NCBI RefSeq assembly: GCF_039655775.1
Contig: NZ_JBBYXJ010000002.1
Coordinates: 1,426,001 to 1,490,000 of the forward strand
Reading direction: 5' to 3'
From: Iodidimonas sp. SYSU 1G8
GTDB lineage: Bacteria > Pseudomonadota > Alphaproteobacteria > SMXS01
Length of the DNA stretch: 64,000 nt
How positions within the stretch are numbered: position 1 is the first letter of the stretch; the number at the start of each line of letters is the position of its first letter. A program made the position numbers and the translations under genes. The notes under the pieces are model-generated. The model was not told where the DNA came from. It saw nothing but the letters and a program-made list of their open reading frames with translations, and searched no databases. Of the stretch, positions 21,650 through 30,468 are shown in pieces.

Positions 21650-21678
21650 TCGACAGGGCGGATTCATTTTTGTATAAG
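21650..21678 (+). promoter_or_regulatory. candidate promoter for tRNA-Lys
   Basis: TCGACA (21650-21655) and TATAAG (21673-21678) with a 17-base spacer lie 17 bases before the mature tRNA. Good spacing and a good -10 box support a sigma-70 promoter. Confidence 0.45.
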
Positions 21679-21695
21679 CCGCCTCCTTGGTGAGC

Positions 21696-21771
<76 letters not shown>

Positions 21772-21913
21772 AGCCAACCTTTTGCGGTTGAAGCGGAAAC
21801 CACAATCCGCCACGTCTCTGTCCGTAGGATTTCGTAGCTTTAGCGGGGCCGATTGCATGTCGGCGCACCCGTGCGCACAAGCCCTCAGCGCGGCGCTTGA
21901 AGGCTGCTCAGAG

Positions 21914-22471
21914 TCAGCGTTCGCGCCGATAGTGCATGGCGACCACGCCGCTGTGGAACGCCGTCGGCGAGACCAGCTCGAGCCGGCGCGTAGCGGGGAG
22001 CCCGCCCTTGTAGAGGGTGGGTCCGTGGCCGGCGATCCTGGGATGGACGAGGAAACGATATTCGTCGATCAGATCCAGGCGGTCCAACTCGGCTGCGAGT
22101 TTGCCGCTACCGAGGAGCACGCCTTTCGGGGTCGCGTCCTTGAGCCTCTGCACACCGGTTCGCAGGTCGCCGGCGATGTGATGGCTGTTGGCCCAGGGGA
22201 AGTCGGTTCGCGTCGACGACACCACGTATTTCGGTTTGGCGTCCAGCTTGACCGCCCACTCGCGCAACGCTGGCGGCGCCTCTACGTCGCCGCGAGCGAC
22301 GGCGGGCCAGTGGCTCTCCATCATCTCGTAGGTGATCCGGCCCCACAGCATCGCGCCGCATTCGTTCATGAGGTCCGTGAAGAACGCATGCGTTTCGTCG
22401 TCTACGACTCCCTGCTCATGGTCGATGCAGCCGTCGAGAGTGACGTTTATGGTGAATGTCAGTAGTCCCAT
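21914..22471 (-). CDS. dihydrofolate reductase family protein (RibD C-terminal-like)
   Basis: 185 residues of the RibD_C/YyaP group: it begins LLTFTINVTLDGCIDH, has LWGRITYEMMESHWP and VLLGSGKLAAELDRLDLIDEYRFLVHPRIAGHGPTLYKG (the core GSGKLAAEL and LIDEY is typical). These proteins are NAD(P)H-dependent reductases of unknown substrate, not true DHFR. It has no operon partner and runs opposite to the tRNA. Confidence 0.85.
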   Translation of the reverse strand: MGLLTFTINVTLDGCIDHEQGVVDDETHAFFTDLMNECGAMLWGRITYEMMESHWPAVARGDVEAPPALREWAVKLDAKPKYVVSSTRTDFPWANSHHIAGDLRTGVQRLKDATPKGVLLGSGKLAAELDRLDLIDEYRFLVHPRIAGHGPTLYKGGLPATRRLELVSPTAFHSGVVAMHYRRER

Positions 22472-22570
22472 GCGGCGAGACTAAGCCATCGGCTCAGGAA
22501 GACCGAGGGTAATCGCGTGGGTTCCCGTTCCGACTCCGCGAGGGATCGATCATGTTGCGGTGGTCAGGTG

Positions 22571-22595
22571 GGAACCATGTTGGCGTCGCCTCATT
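22571..22595 (+). promoter_or_regulatory. weak EcfG-like promoter
   Basis: GGAAC (22571-22575), 16 bases, then CATT (22592-22595); one change from the EcfG consensus GGAAC-N16-CGTT. It lies 61 bases before the start of a small hydrophilic protein gene. The single mismatch makes it the weakest of the four such sites listed. Confidence 0.3.
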
Positions 22596-22655
22596 GTCCA
22601 TCCAGAGGCCTTTCGAGGTCGGATGTCGGCAAGGCGCTCCAGCCAAGGATCACAC

Positions 22656-22940
22656 ATGACGAGTACCTCCAAAAAAAACCAAGACGACGCGGACAAAGCG
22701 ACAAGAAGTGACGTCGACGAACCTGGCAGCCAGGCCAGTCGCGGGCGAAGCGAGTATGGCCAGGTTGGCGGAACTCGTGAGACGGCCACGGATGAGGGAG
22801 GGTACAGTCGGGATGGTCGTCAAGCAGGCTTTGGAGAGGAAAAGCCTGCGGCAAAGGTCGCTAGACATTCGGAAAAGCCTCGCGCCGGACAGCAACGCTC
22901 CGGCGCGGGAGACGCGTCGAAAATTGCCGGAAAAGGCTGA
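22656..22940 (+). CDS. small hydrophilic, probably disordered protein
   Basis: 94 residues from ATG 22656, with AAGGAT 6 bases upstream. Nearly every residue is polar or charged (Lys, Asp, Arg, Ser, Gly), with no hydrophobic core, signal peptide or membrane helix. The segment EYGQVGGTRETATDEGGYS resembles QYGQVGSVREEPRDRGGYS in the Gly/Tyr-rich protein at 39773, a sign of a shared short domain. Stress-induced hydrophilic proteins look like this. A weak EcfG-like promoter lies upstream. Function unknown. Confidence 0.6.
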   Translation: MTSTSKKNQDDADKATRSDVDEPGSQASRGRSEYGQVGGTRETATDEGGYSRDGRQAGFGEEKPAAKVARHSEKPRAGQQRSGAGDASKIAGKG

Positions 22941-22981
22941 TGGTGCTTGCCGTAAAAGACGACCCTCGATAACCGGCGTCT

Positions 22982-24229
22982 TCAATTGGATGTTGCATGC
23001 CGTTGGCGGCGCATCAGCCTCGCCGCCCGCTTGCGCGTCCAGATGATAACGCCGGTCACGGTCAGCAATGTGACGGCCATCCCGATGAGGCTGACCGCGA
23101 TCTTGTAAGGCAGTCCCCATACCGCGCCGTAGTGCAACGCCTCAAGCCAGGCATTGAGCGCCATGCCCGCTTTGTCGCGGCGCGGTAGAACAATCTTGAG
23201 CGGCTCCCCGGTCAGGGCGCTGAAGATGACCAGGGAATCGCCGTATGTGTCCGAGACGCTGGCATCGCTGGTGAAGCGGTACAGATAGACCCCGAACTGC
23301 GGGTACTGGATGATCGCCGCCGGCCCGCTTTCGTCGATCACCGCGCCGGCCGCCTTTGTCGCCCGCTCGGCGATAAGCCTGCCGTTCGTCGCGGCGGCGC
23401 GGAAATCGTCGCCCGGTCCGCCGTGCCCGCTTCGTGGCGGTTCGATGCCAGCGGCGATGGGCTGGTAGCCGAATGTGGCCATGACCGGGTCATAGGCCTG
23501 AGGCAGGTTGAACGCCACGCCGGACCAGGCGAAGACCAGCAGCAGGGGCCATGCCCAGAGACCAGACGAGCGGTGCAGGTCCATATCGCGTTTGTAGGGT
23601 CCGCCGCGCCAGCGGATGCCCCATGACGTCCGCCACTGGGCGAACCATCCCTTGCCGCCTGTTCTTTGCTTGAAAGGCGACCGTGGCGGCAGGGTCAGGG
23701 CGAAGCCGACGAAGCAATCCAGTGTCCAGATCAGCGCCGCGATGCCGAACGCTAGCCTGCCCGCCTCGCCGAGGGCGAGAGTGAAATGCACCTTGTTGAC
23801 GAAAGGCATGATGTTGATCGCGCCCTGGCCGATGTCGCCCCAAAGCCTGCGGCCGGTCTCGGTCCCATCGTAGGGATTGACGAAGACCTCATCCCAGTCT
23901 TCGGCATAGGGTCCCAGGGTCTGGTCCGCCGGATCGAAGCGCTGCATGCCGAACCGGACGCTGGCGTGAGGATCGATATGAAGCGGCACCTCGGTGATCA
24001 CCGCGCCGGGATATCGGGCAAGCAGCCGGTCCCGCAGCGCGAAGCCATCGAGAGGCGGCGCGCCGGTGCCGGGCGGCGTCACCCTGAACACGGCGGGCGC
24101 CGTCAGCGGCTCCAGTTCGTGCATGAAGGCGAGGAATGCGCCGGTGATGCCCGCGACTGCCAGGAACAGGGCGATGCTCAGCCCTGACCAGCGATGCAGC
24201 ACGACCCAGACCTGACGGCCAAGCGCCAT
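22982..24229 (-). CDS. PepSY-associated membrane protein (iron-uptake reductase type)
   Basis: 415 residues with four main membrane helices: residues about 12-37 (LSIALFLAVAGITGAFLAFM), two central ones near DCFVGFALTLPP and LWAWPLLLVFAWSGVAF, and one near the C-terminus (AVSLIGMAVTLLTVTGVIIW), ending in a basic tail. The HRWSGL start and the periplasmic PepSY-like segments are typical. Family members are usually next to siderophore receptors and are thought to help reduce or release iron. It follows the receptor gene on the same strand by 15 bases, so the two are probably co-transcribed. Confidence 0.88.
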   Translation of the reverse strand: MALGRQVWVVLHRWSGLSIALFLAVAGITGAFLAFMHELEPLTAPAVFRVTPPGTGAPPLDGFALRDRLLARYPGAVITEVPLHIDPHASVRFGMQRFDPADQTLGPYAEDWDEVFVNPYDGTETGRRLWGDIGQGAINIMPFVNKVHFTLALGEAGRLAFGIAALIWTLDCFVGFALTLPPRSPFKQRTGGKGWFAQWRTSWGIRWRGGPYKRDMDLHRSSGLWAWPLLLVFAWSGVAFNLPQAYDPVMATFGYQPIAAGIEPPRSGHGGPGDDFRAAATNGRLIAERATKAAGAVIDESGPAAIIQYPQFGVYLYRFTSDASVSDTYGDSLVIFSALTGEPLKIVLPRRDKAGMALNAWLEALHYGAVWGLPYKIAVSLIGMAVTLLTVTGVIIWTRKRAARLMRRQRHATSN

Positions 24230-24244
24230 GGCTTTCGGACGCCG

Positions 24245-26575
24245 TCAGAAACGCGATCTGACGGAGAGCTTCCAGGTGCGCGGCGCGCCGGGCCACACCT
24301 CGAACTCGCTATAGGCGTAGTCGTAATAGCGCTGGTTCGCGAGGTTCTCGATGGTGACGCCCAGCGCGATGGTGTCGGTCAGGGCGTAGTCGATGCTCGC
24401 GTCGATCCGCCAGTAGCTGGGAAGCTGGAAGCTGTTCGCCAACTCGCCCGCGCGCTTGCCGGTGTAGGTGGCCGAACCCGCGATGGAAAGGCCGGACAGC
24501 GCGCCCTGCTGGATGCTGTACGAGCCGTGCAACACAAGCGAGTGCTTGGGCACGTTGCGGATGCGCAGGCCTTCCAGGCTCGTGTCGGTATCGCGGGTCG
24601 TCCTGGCGGCTGTATAGGCATAGCCCGCATAGAGGTGCAGGCCGTCGACCGGCCGGATGTCGGCGGTCAGTTCGACACCCTTGGCCACCTGCTCGCCGAT
24701 CGAGATCTGGAAGCCAGGATTGTCGCGGTCGGCGACGACGACATTGCCGCGTTCCAGGTGAAAGACCGATGCGCCCAGCGTCGCCCGGCCATCGGCGACC
24801 TGTGCCTTCACGCCGGCCTCGTACTGCGTGCCGGTTTCGGGGGGAAGCGCGGTGCCGTCTGCCGCGACGCCATATGTGGGCAGGAACGACGTCGTCCGGC
24901 TGGCGAACAAGGCGATGCCTTCCGCCGGGGTGTAGAGAAGGCCCAGCTGGCTCGTCCAGGCTGAGTCCGACTGCTCGTCGACGCTGCCCACTGGATCACC
25001 CGGTCGGGTCAGGCGAGACGTTTGCCGGAAGTCCGACCAGCGCACGCCGCCGATGACTTTCAGCTGGTCGGTCAGGCTGATGCGGTCCTGGATGAACACG
25101 CCCGCCGCGCGGCTTCTGTCGGTGATGGTCTGCGCGTAGCTCGGCACTTCGGTCATGTCGGGCGGCGCGCTGGTGGCATAGACCGGCGCATACAGATCCA
25201 GGCTGGGCAGGAAGAATACCCGGCGCGGCGTGGCGCGGTCGCGCCAGGTATAGTCACCGCCGACGACCAGCGAATGCTCGATCCCGCCAGTGGAGAACTC
25301 GATGGCGAGATCGTTATGAACGGTCCAGTTGTCGCCCTTGCCGCCGCCCTGGAGCATGAGCCGGGTCAGCGACCGGTTTTCCTCCTCCCAGCCGAAGATG
25401 CCCAGGATGTTCGATTCATCGCGGGACTCGTGGGTCCAGTCCACCGCCGCGCGCCAGCTCACGCTGTCCGAGAAGCGGTGTTCGATGCGCAGCGAGACGT
25501 TGCCGTTCTCGCGGATCGAGGGCGCCAAGGTCGGGTCGGTCAGGCTGAGCGAGCGGGGCAGGGGGCCATTCGGGTTCGGCAGGACCGTTCCGGCGGCGGG
25601 AACGCCGTTATAGAAGCCCTCCAGCCGGTTGCGGGAATAGAAGCCCTCGATGGTGATGGTCGTCGCCTCGCCGATGTCGAAGGCGAGAACGGGCGCGATG
25701 AACAGGTGCTTGCGATGCCAGAAATCGACGAACGATCCCGCGTCGTCATACGCGCCGGTCAACCGGACCCGGACGTTCCCGTCAGCTGCCAGCGGCCCCG
25801 TGAGGTCGAAGGTGCCACGGAAATCTTCAAACCGGCCATAAGAGACGGTGGCCGCGCCTCCGAAGTCGCGCTCAGGCTGTTTGGTGACGATGTTCACGAC
25901 GGCGCCCGGTTGAAGCTGACCGTAGAGAACGGATGCCGGGCCCTTGAGTACCTCGACCCGTTCGATGCCGACCGTGTCACGCGCCTGCTGGATCGGGTTG
26001 GCGTAAAGGCCGTTCAGTGTCTGATTGACCTCGAAGCCGCGCATCAGGAAGGTGTCGCCAAAGGCATCCAGCGGCGAGCCGTCGCGCTGGGCGCCGGGCA
26101 CGAAACGCAAGACCTCGCCCACCGTCTCGCTGCCCGTCCTCTCGATCAGGCTGGCGTTCAGCACCTCGACGGTCTGCGGCACCTCGAAGGTCGTGTCCGT
26201 GAACGCCCTGCCGAACACGAGGACCTGCTCCAGCGGTGAGGCTGCGGGCTGGATTCTGGCATCGTCGCTGGTCAGGACGAAGCCCGATTTGCCGTCGTCG
26301 ATGGCTCGCAGTCCCGTGCCGCGCAGCAGTTCGGCGAGGGCCGCCGGCGCCGTGAACGTCCCTTTCACCGGATCGCTCTGCTTGCCCCGCGTCAGCGATG
26401 CGTCGGCGACCACGATGACGCCCGTCTCCTGCGTGAACCGCGCGAGCGCGCGCCCCAGCGGCGCCGCCGGCAGATCGAAGGCGCGTATGGCGTCGGCCTG
26501 CGCGATGGCGGGCGCAACGGTCGCGGTCATGCAGGCAAGCACGGCGCCTGTCAGGCACATGAAGCGGTTGGTCAC
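24245..26575 (-). CDS. TonB-dependent siderophore receptor with STN signalling domain
   Basis: 776 residues: signal peptide (1-26, AIAQA), a secretin/TonB short N-terminal domain (about 30-105, FDLPAAPLGRALARFTQETGV), a plug (about 125-245, FLMRGFEVNQTLNGLY, RVEVLKGPASVLYGQLQPGAVVN) and a barrel ending RTWKLSVRSRF. The STN domain marks a transducer receptor like FpvA or FecA, which signals through FecR to an ECF sigma factor. Those two genes lie directly upstream. It probably imports a ferric siderophore. Confidence 0.93.
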   Translation of the reverse strand: MTNRFMCLTGAVLACMTATVAPAIAQADAIRAFDLPAAPLGRALARFTQETGVIVVADASLTRGKQSDPVKGTFTAPAALAELLRGTGLRAIDDGKSGFVLTSDDARIQPAASPLEQVLVFGRAFTDTTFEVPQTVEVLNASLIERTGSETVGEVLRFVPGAQRDGSPLDAFGDTFLMRGFEVNQTLNGLYANPIQQARDTVGIERVEVLKGPASVLYGQLQPGAVVNIVTKQPERDFGGAATVSYGRFEDFRGTFDLTGPLAADGNVRVRLTGAYDDAGSFVDFWHRKHLFIAPVLAFDIGEATTITIEGFYSRNRLEGFYNGVPAAGTVLPNPNGPLPRSLSLTDPTLAPSIRENGNVSLRIEHRFSDSVSWRAAVDWTHESRDESNILGIFGWEEENRSLTRLMLQGGGKGDNWTVHNDLAIEFSTGGIEHSLVVGGDYTWRDRATPRRVFFLPSLDLYAPVYATSAPPDMTEVPSYAQTITDRSRAAGVFIQDRISLTDQLKVIGGVRWSDFRQTSRLTRPGDPVGSVDEQSDSAWTSQLGLLYTPAEGIALFASRTTSFLPTYGVAADGTALPPETGTQYEAGVKAQVADGRATLGASVFHLERGNVVVADRDNPGFQISIGEQVAKGVELTADIRPVDGLHLYAGYAYTAARTTRDTDTSLEGLRIRNVPKHSLVLHGSYSIQQGALSGLSIAGSATYTGKRAGELANSFQLPSYWRIDASIDYALTDTIALGVTIENLANQRYYDYAYSEFEVWPGAPRTWKLSVRSRF

Positions 26576-26656
26576 GGGATTTCCCCCTGTTGGTCGTTTC
26601 TATTGACCTACGGACGGATCAGCCGGGGGAAGGGACAGAGCCGAGGTGAAAAAAAT

Positions 26657-27616
26657 CTAACGGCGCCTCACTGTGAGGAGGCCGCCCTGTTCCTCGACGA
26701 TGACGGGCAGCGCCGCGCTGATGCTGGCCAGCGCCCGGTCGGCGTCGGTCAGCGGGACGGTGCCGGTCACGGACAGCCCCGCTATATCTGACGCAGTGAA
26801 CCGTATGGTGCCGAGGCGGTAACGGTTGAGTTCGCCGAGCACGACGGACAGCGGTGTGTCGTCAGCGATCAGCAGACCATCGGCCCACGACGACGCGGCG
26901 GTCGGATCGACATCGTCTAGACGGTGCACGCCCTCCGCGTCGAGGCGTACGGATTCGCCGGGCGCGAGCGCGACGCAGTGCCTGACGCCCTGCGCGCTAC
27001 ACGCCTCGACTCGGCTCTCGATGACCGTAACCACCGAAGCGCGGCTGTCCGTGCGCACGCTGAACCGTGTGCCCAGCGCCCGGGCTGTCCCATGCGGCGT
27101 CCAGACGGTCAGGGATCGCGCCAGGTGCGGGCGGACGTCGACCATGATGCCTCCCTGCCACAACGACACGGACCGTCCGTCGTCGTCCACGTCGGCGGCG
27201 CTGTCCGTGTCGAGCGTGATGCGGTCACCGCTTGCGAGACTGGCGCTTCGGAGTTCGCCGATATCGGTGCGCTCGTCGGCGAGCCGCGAGCGTACCGTGG
27301 GACTGTTCACGGCAATCTCGCTCAGCAACACGGCACATGCGGCGAACGCCAGCACCAGGGCGCTAACGCCCCGCGGCCGCCGGATGAGAGCGGTTTCCAA
27401 CGCCGACCTCGTGACGTCATCCTGACGGGCGGCACGATTGGCGATAGCCTGCATGCGCTCGAATGCGATGCGGTGCGCTGGATCGGCGGCCAGCCAGGCC
27501 TCGAAGGCAGCCTTCCTCGCCTCGCCGCAGTCTTCTTCGGCCAGTTCGACGTGCCAGGCAGCCGCCTGTTCTATGGCGGCGCGGCCCGGCGCGATGGTCT
27601 CAGTCGGGGCAGCCAT
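26657..27616 (-). CDS. FecR-family anti-sigma/signal transducer
   Basis: 319 residues from ATG 27616, which overlaps the end of the sigma gene by 17 bases. A cytoplasmic N-terminal FecR domain (AAAWHVELAEEDCGEARKAAFEAWLAADPAHRIAFERM, recognisable by WLAADPAHRIAFERM) is followed by one membrane helix (about 87-103) and a periplasmic FecR core (about 115-225), then a C-terminal STN-binding part. It keeps the sigma factor under control and activates it when the receptor binds ligand. Confidence 0.92.
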   Translation of the reverse strand: MAAPTETIAPGRAAIEQAAAWHVELAEEDCGEARKAAFEAWLAADPAHRIAFERMQAIANRAARQDDVTRSALETALIRRPRGVSALVLAFAACAVLLSEIAVNSPTVRSRLADERTDIGELRSASLASGDRITLDTDSAADVDDDGRSVSLWQGGIMVDVRPHLARSLTVWTPHGTARALGTRFSVRTDSRASVVTVIESRVEACSAQGVRHCVALAPGESVRLDAEGVHRLDDVDPTAASSWADGLLIADDTPLSVVLGELNRYRLGTIRFTASDIAGLSVTGTVPLTDADRALASISAALPVIVEEQGGLLTVRRR

Positions 27617-28112
27617 GGGCGACGATGTAGCAATGCGCGAACGCGCGCGCGACATATTGTTTTACCCGGCTGACGGACACGCCCAGTTCTGCTGCGATCT
27701 CGCCATAGGTCAGGCCATCCACGCGGCTCAGGAGGAAGGCGCGGCGCGCGCGCTCGGGCAACTCCCCAAGCAGTTGAACCAGGATCGTCAGCTCCTGAAC
27801 CGCTTCGGCAATCCGTTCGGGCGTGGGCGGCGCGGCATGTCCCATGTGGAGCGCGAACGCCTCGAGAAACGATCGTTCGGACTTTCGCCGCCGCACGTCA
27901 TCGATCAGCAGCCGGCGCGCGACGGTGGCGAGATAGCGGCGAGGATGCGCCTGCAGACTGAGGCCCGGGTGCTCCGCCAACCGGCAGAAGGTCTCCTGCG
28001 CCAGATCGCTCGCGCGTGTCCGGCACCGGGCGCGCGTCGACAGCCAGCCAACCAGCCAGCTGCTATGGGCGCGATAGAGTGCATCGAGGGACGGATCGGC
28101 GAGGCTCGTCAT
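27600..28112 (-). CDS. ECF RNA polymerase sigma factor, FecI type
   Basis: 170 residues from ATG 28112. Region 2 is LYRAHSSWLVGWLSTR...ASDLAQETFCRL; region 4 is LPERARRAFLLSRVDGLTYGEIAAELGVSVSRVKQYVARA (core LTYGEIAAELGVSVSRVKQY). It should direct transcription of the downstream receptor in response to the FecR signal. It overlaps fecR, so the two are translated together. No Fur box was recognised upstream, though one would be expected. Confidence 0.93.
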   Translation of the reverse strand: MTSLADPSLDALYRAHSSWLVGWLSTRARCRTRASDLAQETFCRLAEHPGLSLQAHPRRYLATVARRLLIDDVRRRKSERSFLEAFALHMGHAAPPTPERIAEAVQELTILVQLLGELPERARRAFLLSRVDGLTYGEIAAELGVSVSRVKQYVARAFAHCYIVAHGCPD

Positions 28113-28210
28113 CGCGAGACGATAGCATTTCTGCAAATAGCTCGCAATAGCATCACGGGCGATCAGAGAGTGGCCGACCACATCCCCGCCAGAGTCGTTC
28201 CGGCGCTGGT

Positions 28211-28453
28211 CTAGGCGGCTCTCGCCAGCCGCTCCGGTTCGCCGTCCCGTTTCACCTGGCGGCGATATCGCAGCCATACCGCTCGCGCCGATTCGATGGC
28301 TCCCGGCCATGCGCCGCAGGACAGCAGATAGTCTCTCAACTCACTCCAGCAGGCCACGTCGGGCATCGCCGGGTCCTGCTTCGCGTGATCGAGGAAATCG
28401 TCGTCCGGGCTTGCGCCGCGCCGACGTCCTCTGATGTATGCCTTGAATGTCAT
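28211..28453 (-). CDS. YozE-like (SAM-like fold) small protein
   Basis: 80 residues from ATG 28453, with GGAGGTAGCC directly upstream. The pattern FKAYIRGRR..DDDFLDHAKQDPAMP..CWSELRDYLLSCGAW..AIESARAVWLRYRR resembles the helical YozE SAM-like fold, in which D(H/F)A, FP and YL positions recur. The function of that family is unknown. It lies 98 bases upstream of the sigma gene on the same strand and could share its transcript. Confidence 0.6.
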   Translation of the reverse strand: MTFKAYIRGRRRGASPDDDFLDHAKQDPAMPDVACWSELRDYLLSCGAWPGAIESARAVWLRYRRQVKRDGEPERLARAA

Positions 28454-28680
28454 GGCTACCTCCATGACCCCGTTATAGTCTGGCGCCGTGTCAGTCCGGT
28501 TGCACAACCGAGAATTATCAGTGTCGCACAACCAAACGGCGAGTCGCGGGAGCAAGGCTGGCGTCCGGATCAGCCGCTCGCTGTACCCTGACGATCAAGA
28601 TGGCAAGACAGGGCCTGCGCCGGACGGAGTTCGAATAGGAGATTCCGAAGGCCGAGGCCGAGATACTGACGCAACCGTGA

Positions 28681-28710
28681 TTGTCATTTCCCCCACGGAT
28701 TGCATACAAT
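28681..28710 (+). promoter_or_regulatory. sigma-70 promoter of candidate sRNA
   Basis: TTGTCA (28681-28686) and TACAAT (28705-28710), one change each from consensus, with an 18-base spacer. Such an A/T-rich pair stands out in this GC-rich genome. Confidence 0.7.
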
Positions 28711-28715
28711 CTTAA

Positions 28716-28830
28716 CCGGGCGCTCATCACGCTCGCCGGGCGTGTCCTTGGAGCGCGTTGTCCTTGGGCATGCTGTCCTTTGCGTTTACCCGACTTTCCG
28801 GCCTCGCGGCGTTCCGCGGGGCCTTTTTTT
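28716..28830 (+). ncRNA. candidate small RNA with three UGUCCUU repeats
   Basis: The RNA would start about 6 bases after the -10 box and be about 115 nt long. Its middle carries TGTCCTTGG (28743-28751), TGTCCTTGG (28759-28767) and TGTCCTTTG (28774-28782), spaced 15-16 bases. These are complementary to AAGGACA, a ribosome-binding-site-like sequence, so the RNA could block translation of several mRNAs. It ends in a near-perfect terminator. No start codon with a ribosome site and a plausible small protein was seen in it. Confidence 0.6.
28800..28830 (+). terminator. rho-independent terminator of candidate sRNA
   Basis: GGCCTCGCGG (28800-28809), loop CGTT, CCGCGGGGCC (28814-28823), then seven T. 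There are ten base pairs, one of them G-T. There is no plus-strand protein gene nearby to end. Confidence 0.9.
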
Positions 28831-28850
28831 GCGAACGATCGTGTCGTCAA

Positions 28851-28888
28851 GAAAATGGCTGGCCGAGCGCATCGCCCGACCAGCCATT
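28851..28888 (-). terminator. terminator of the outer-membrane protein gene
   Basis: On the minus strand, AATGGCTGG and CCAGCCATT pair (9 bp, 28854-28862 with 28880-28888), with a partial inner stem and a TTTTC tail. It lies 22 bases after the omp stop. Confidence 0.75.
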
Positions 28889-28909
28889 CTTTCCGTTCCG
28901 GCGGAAACC

Positions 28910-29494
28910 TTAGAACTGGTACCCGATACCGGCGATCACGTTGTGCCGCTTGAAGCCGCCCTGATAGTCGGAATAGTGGTACTCGATCTTGCCGTACAGG
29001 CCGCTCGCGAAGTTGAGCTGATAGCCCGCGCCCACGCGCCAGCCGTCGCCCCAGTCGCCGACCGACGTGGTGGTGACGCCGTTGTCGTAGGTCGCCTTGA
29101 TCTTGGCGCGGGTATAGGCACCCAGCACGTACAGCTTGGCATTGTCCTGGGTGAAGCCGAGACGCACGACGCCGCTCAGGTCGAGGCCGGTCTTGGCACA
29201 GGTCCGGTCACCGACGATGAAAATGCTGTTGACGCAGGCCTTGGTCGAGCTGTCATCGATGTTGCCTTCGACACCCATGAAGAAATTGTTCGACAGAGCA
29301 AAGTCGTACCCGAGACCGACGCCATAGGCGACGCCGCTCTTGCCACCCAACTGCGGAACGCTGACCCGGTCCCAGCCGCCATGCGCCTCGATGCGGAAGC
29401 CGTCAGTGCGCGCCGCGCCTGCGTCCTGGGCCAGCGACGGCGTCGCGGCAACCGCGACGGTGACGACCGCCAACCCCATGATAGATTTGCGCAT
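28910..29494 (-). CDS. outer-membrane beta-barrel protein
   Basis: 194 residues with a signal peptide (1-22, SLAQD) and alternating strand pattern, ending in aromatic FKRHNVIAGIGYQF, the barrel-assembly signal. Eight strands are expected (OmpA/OprH or Omp25-like size). One Cys pair (ACVNS, RTCAK) may form a loop disulfide. A CCGGAGGAATTTCGA-type site precedes the ATG. Likely a small porin-like surface protein of unknown role. Confidence 0.85.
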   Translation of the reverse strand: MRKSIMGLAVVTVAVAATPSLAQDAGAARTDGFRIEAHGGWDRVSVPQLGGKSGVAYGVGLGYDFALSNNFFMGVEGNIDDSSTKACVNSIFIVGDRTCAKTGLDLSGVVRLGFTQDNAKLYVLGAYTRAKIKATYDNGVTTTSVGDWGDGWRVGAGYQLNFASGLYGKIEYHYSDYQGGFKRHNVIAGIGYQF

Positions 29495-29560
29495 TTCGAA
29501 ATTCCTCCGGTGTTTTTTGTTTTTGTAAGGGCGCGCACCATAAGGCCGGCCTTTGGGAGG

Positions 29561-30310
29561 TCAACTGTCAGTAATCGCGGGAGAAATCCGGTTGGACTGC
29601 TCGGAATCGCCGGTGACCGGCGCTTTCCAGTCGCGCTTGTAGATCCAGGTGGAGCGCGCCGACATGCCGAAGAAGGGGATGAAATCGGCGACGGCGCCGA
29701 CCGGAACGACCTTGTCCGTCCGGTTGTCCAGCATGTACCACGGAGCGGTTTCCGTCAGCCTGACCACCAGCACGGCATGGTGCCCGCCGCCTTCGATCTC
29801 GCCCACGACGATCCGGCGGTTCTTCCATGGCCAGCCCGCTTCGCGCAGGGCCAGGAATTTGGCGATGACGTAATCCTCGCAGTCGCCGCCGTCGCTGATG
29901 AATTCCAGAGGGGTTTCCCACTCGTCGGACAGCTGCGCGCGAGACGGGCTGCCGGTGTAGGTCACGGTATTGAAATGGGCGTTCAGCGCGGCGAGCATCT
30001 CCAGGGATCGGGGCGCCGCCGCCAAGGATTTTCCCTTGGCCCAGAAGTCGATGGCATCGAGAGGAAAGCCGGAAAAATCGGACCGCGTCTGGGCGTCATG
30101 GCGCGCCATGGCACCCTGCCAGCTCGGCGTCACACGATCCATTTCCATGCGTACCGCGGCATCGGAGAAGTCGGGCGGCTTCCTGTCGATGGGGACGGTG
30201 AAGAAAATGGCGGCGGACATGGTGACCGACAGGCCTGCCGACCGGAACCAACGGACGATCCTGTGCACGGCGTCGTCGGGATAGACGGGTCGCGGTCTCA
30301 ACTGCGCCAT
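29561..30310 (-). CDS. BTLCP transglutaminase-like cysteine protease
   Basis: 249 residues. An N-terminal hydrophobic stretch (LSVTMSAAIFFTVPI) sends it to the periplasm. The catalytic Cys is in ISDGGDCEDYVIAKFLAL, the His in GGGHHAVLVV, and the Asp in WYMLDNRTDKVVPV; together they form the transglutaminase-like triad of the bacterial LapG/DUF920 group. LapG relatives cut large adhesins and are often controlled by c-di-GMP, but no LapD partner is seen nearby. It is divergent from the 81-residue gene. Confidence 0.88.
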   Translation of the reverse strand: MAQLRPRPVYPDDAVHRIVRWFRSAGLSVTMSAAIFFTVPIDRKPPDFSDAAVRMEMDRVTPSWQGAMARHDAQTRSDFSGFPLDAIDFWAKGKSLAAAPRSLEMLAALNAHFNTVTYTGSPSRAQLSDEWETPLEFISDGGDCEDYVIAKFLALREAGWPWKNRRIVVGEIEGGGHHAVLVVRLTETAPWYMLDNRTDKVVPVGAVADFIPFFGMSARSTWIYKRDWKAPVTGDSEQSNRISPAITDS

Positions 30311-30468
30311 TATTGTCCTTCCGCCCGAAGATATCAGTGCCCAATACCCCTTTCTACACCCCCAAGGCCGCCAAAACCCAGTGTTCGGTGGTTCCCAGGT
30401 ACCAGAAGCTGACCGAAATGGGCACCGACCCGATTCATCTCATGAACGAGAGGGCTTACTCAGGAGAC

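Larger units (their letters stand above)
28454..28909 (+). other. long intergenic region with a candidate sRNA
   Basis: 456 bases with no convincing protein gene. The first half (28454-28680) shows nothing recognisable. The second half holds a near-consensus sigma-70 promoter, a repeat-bearing candidate sRNA ending at 28830, and then the terminator of the omp gene on the other strand. Confidence 0.6.
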
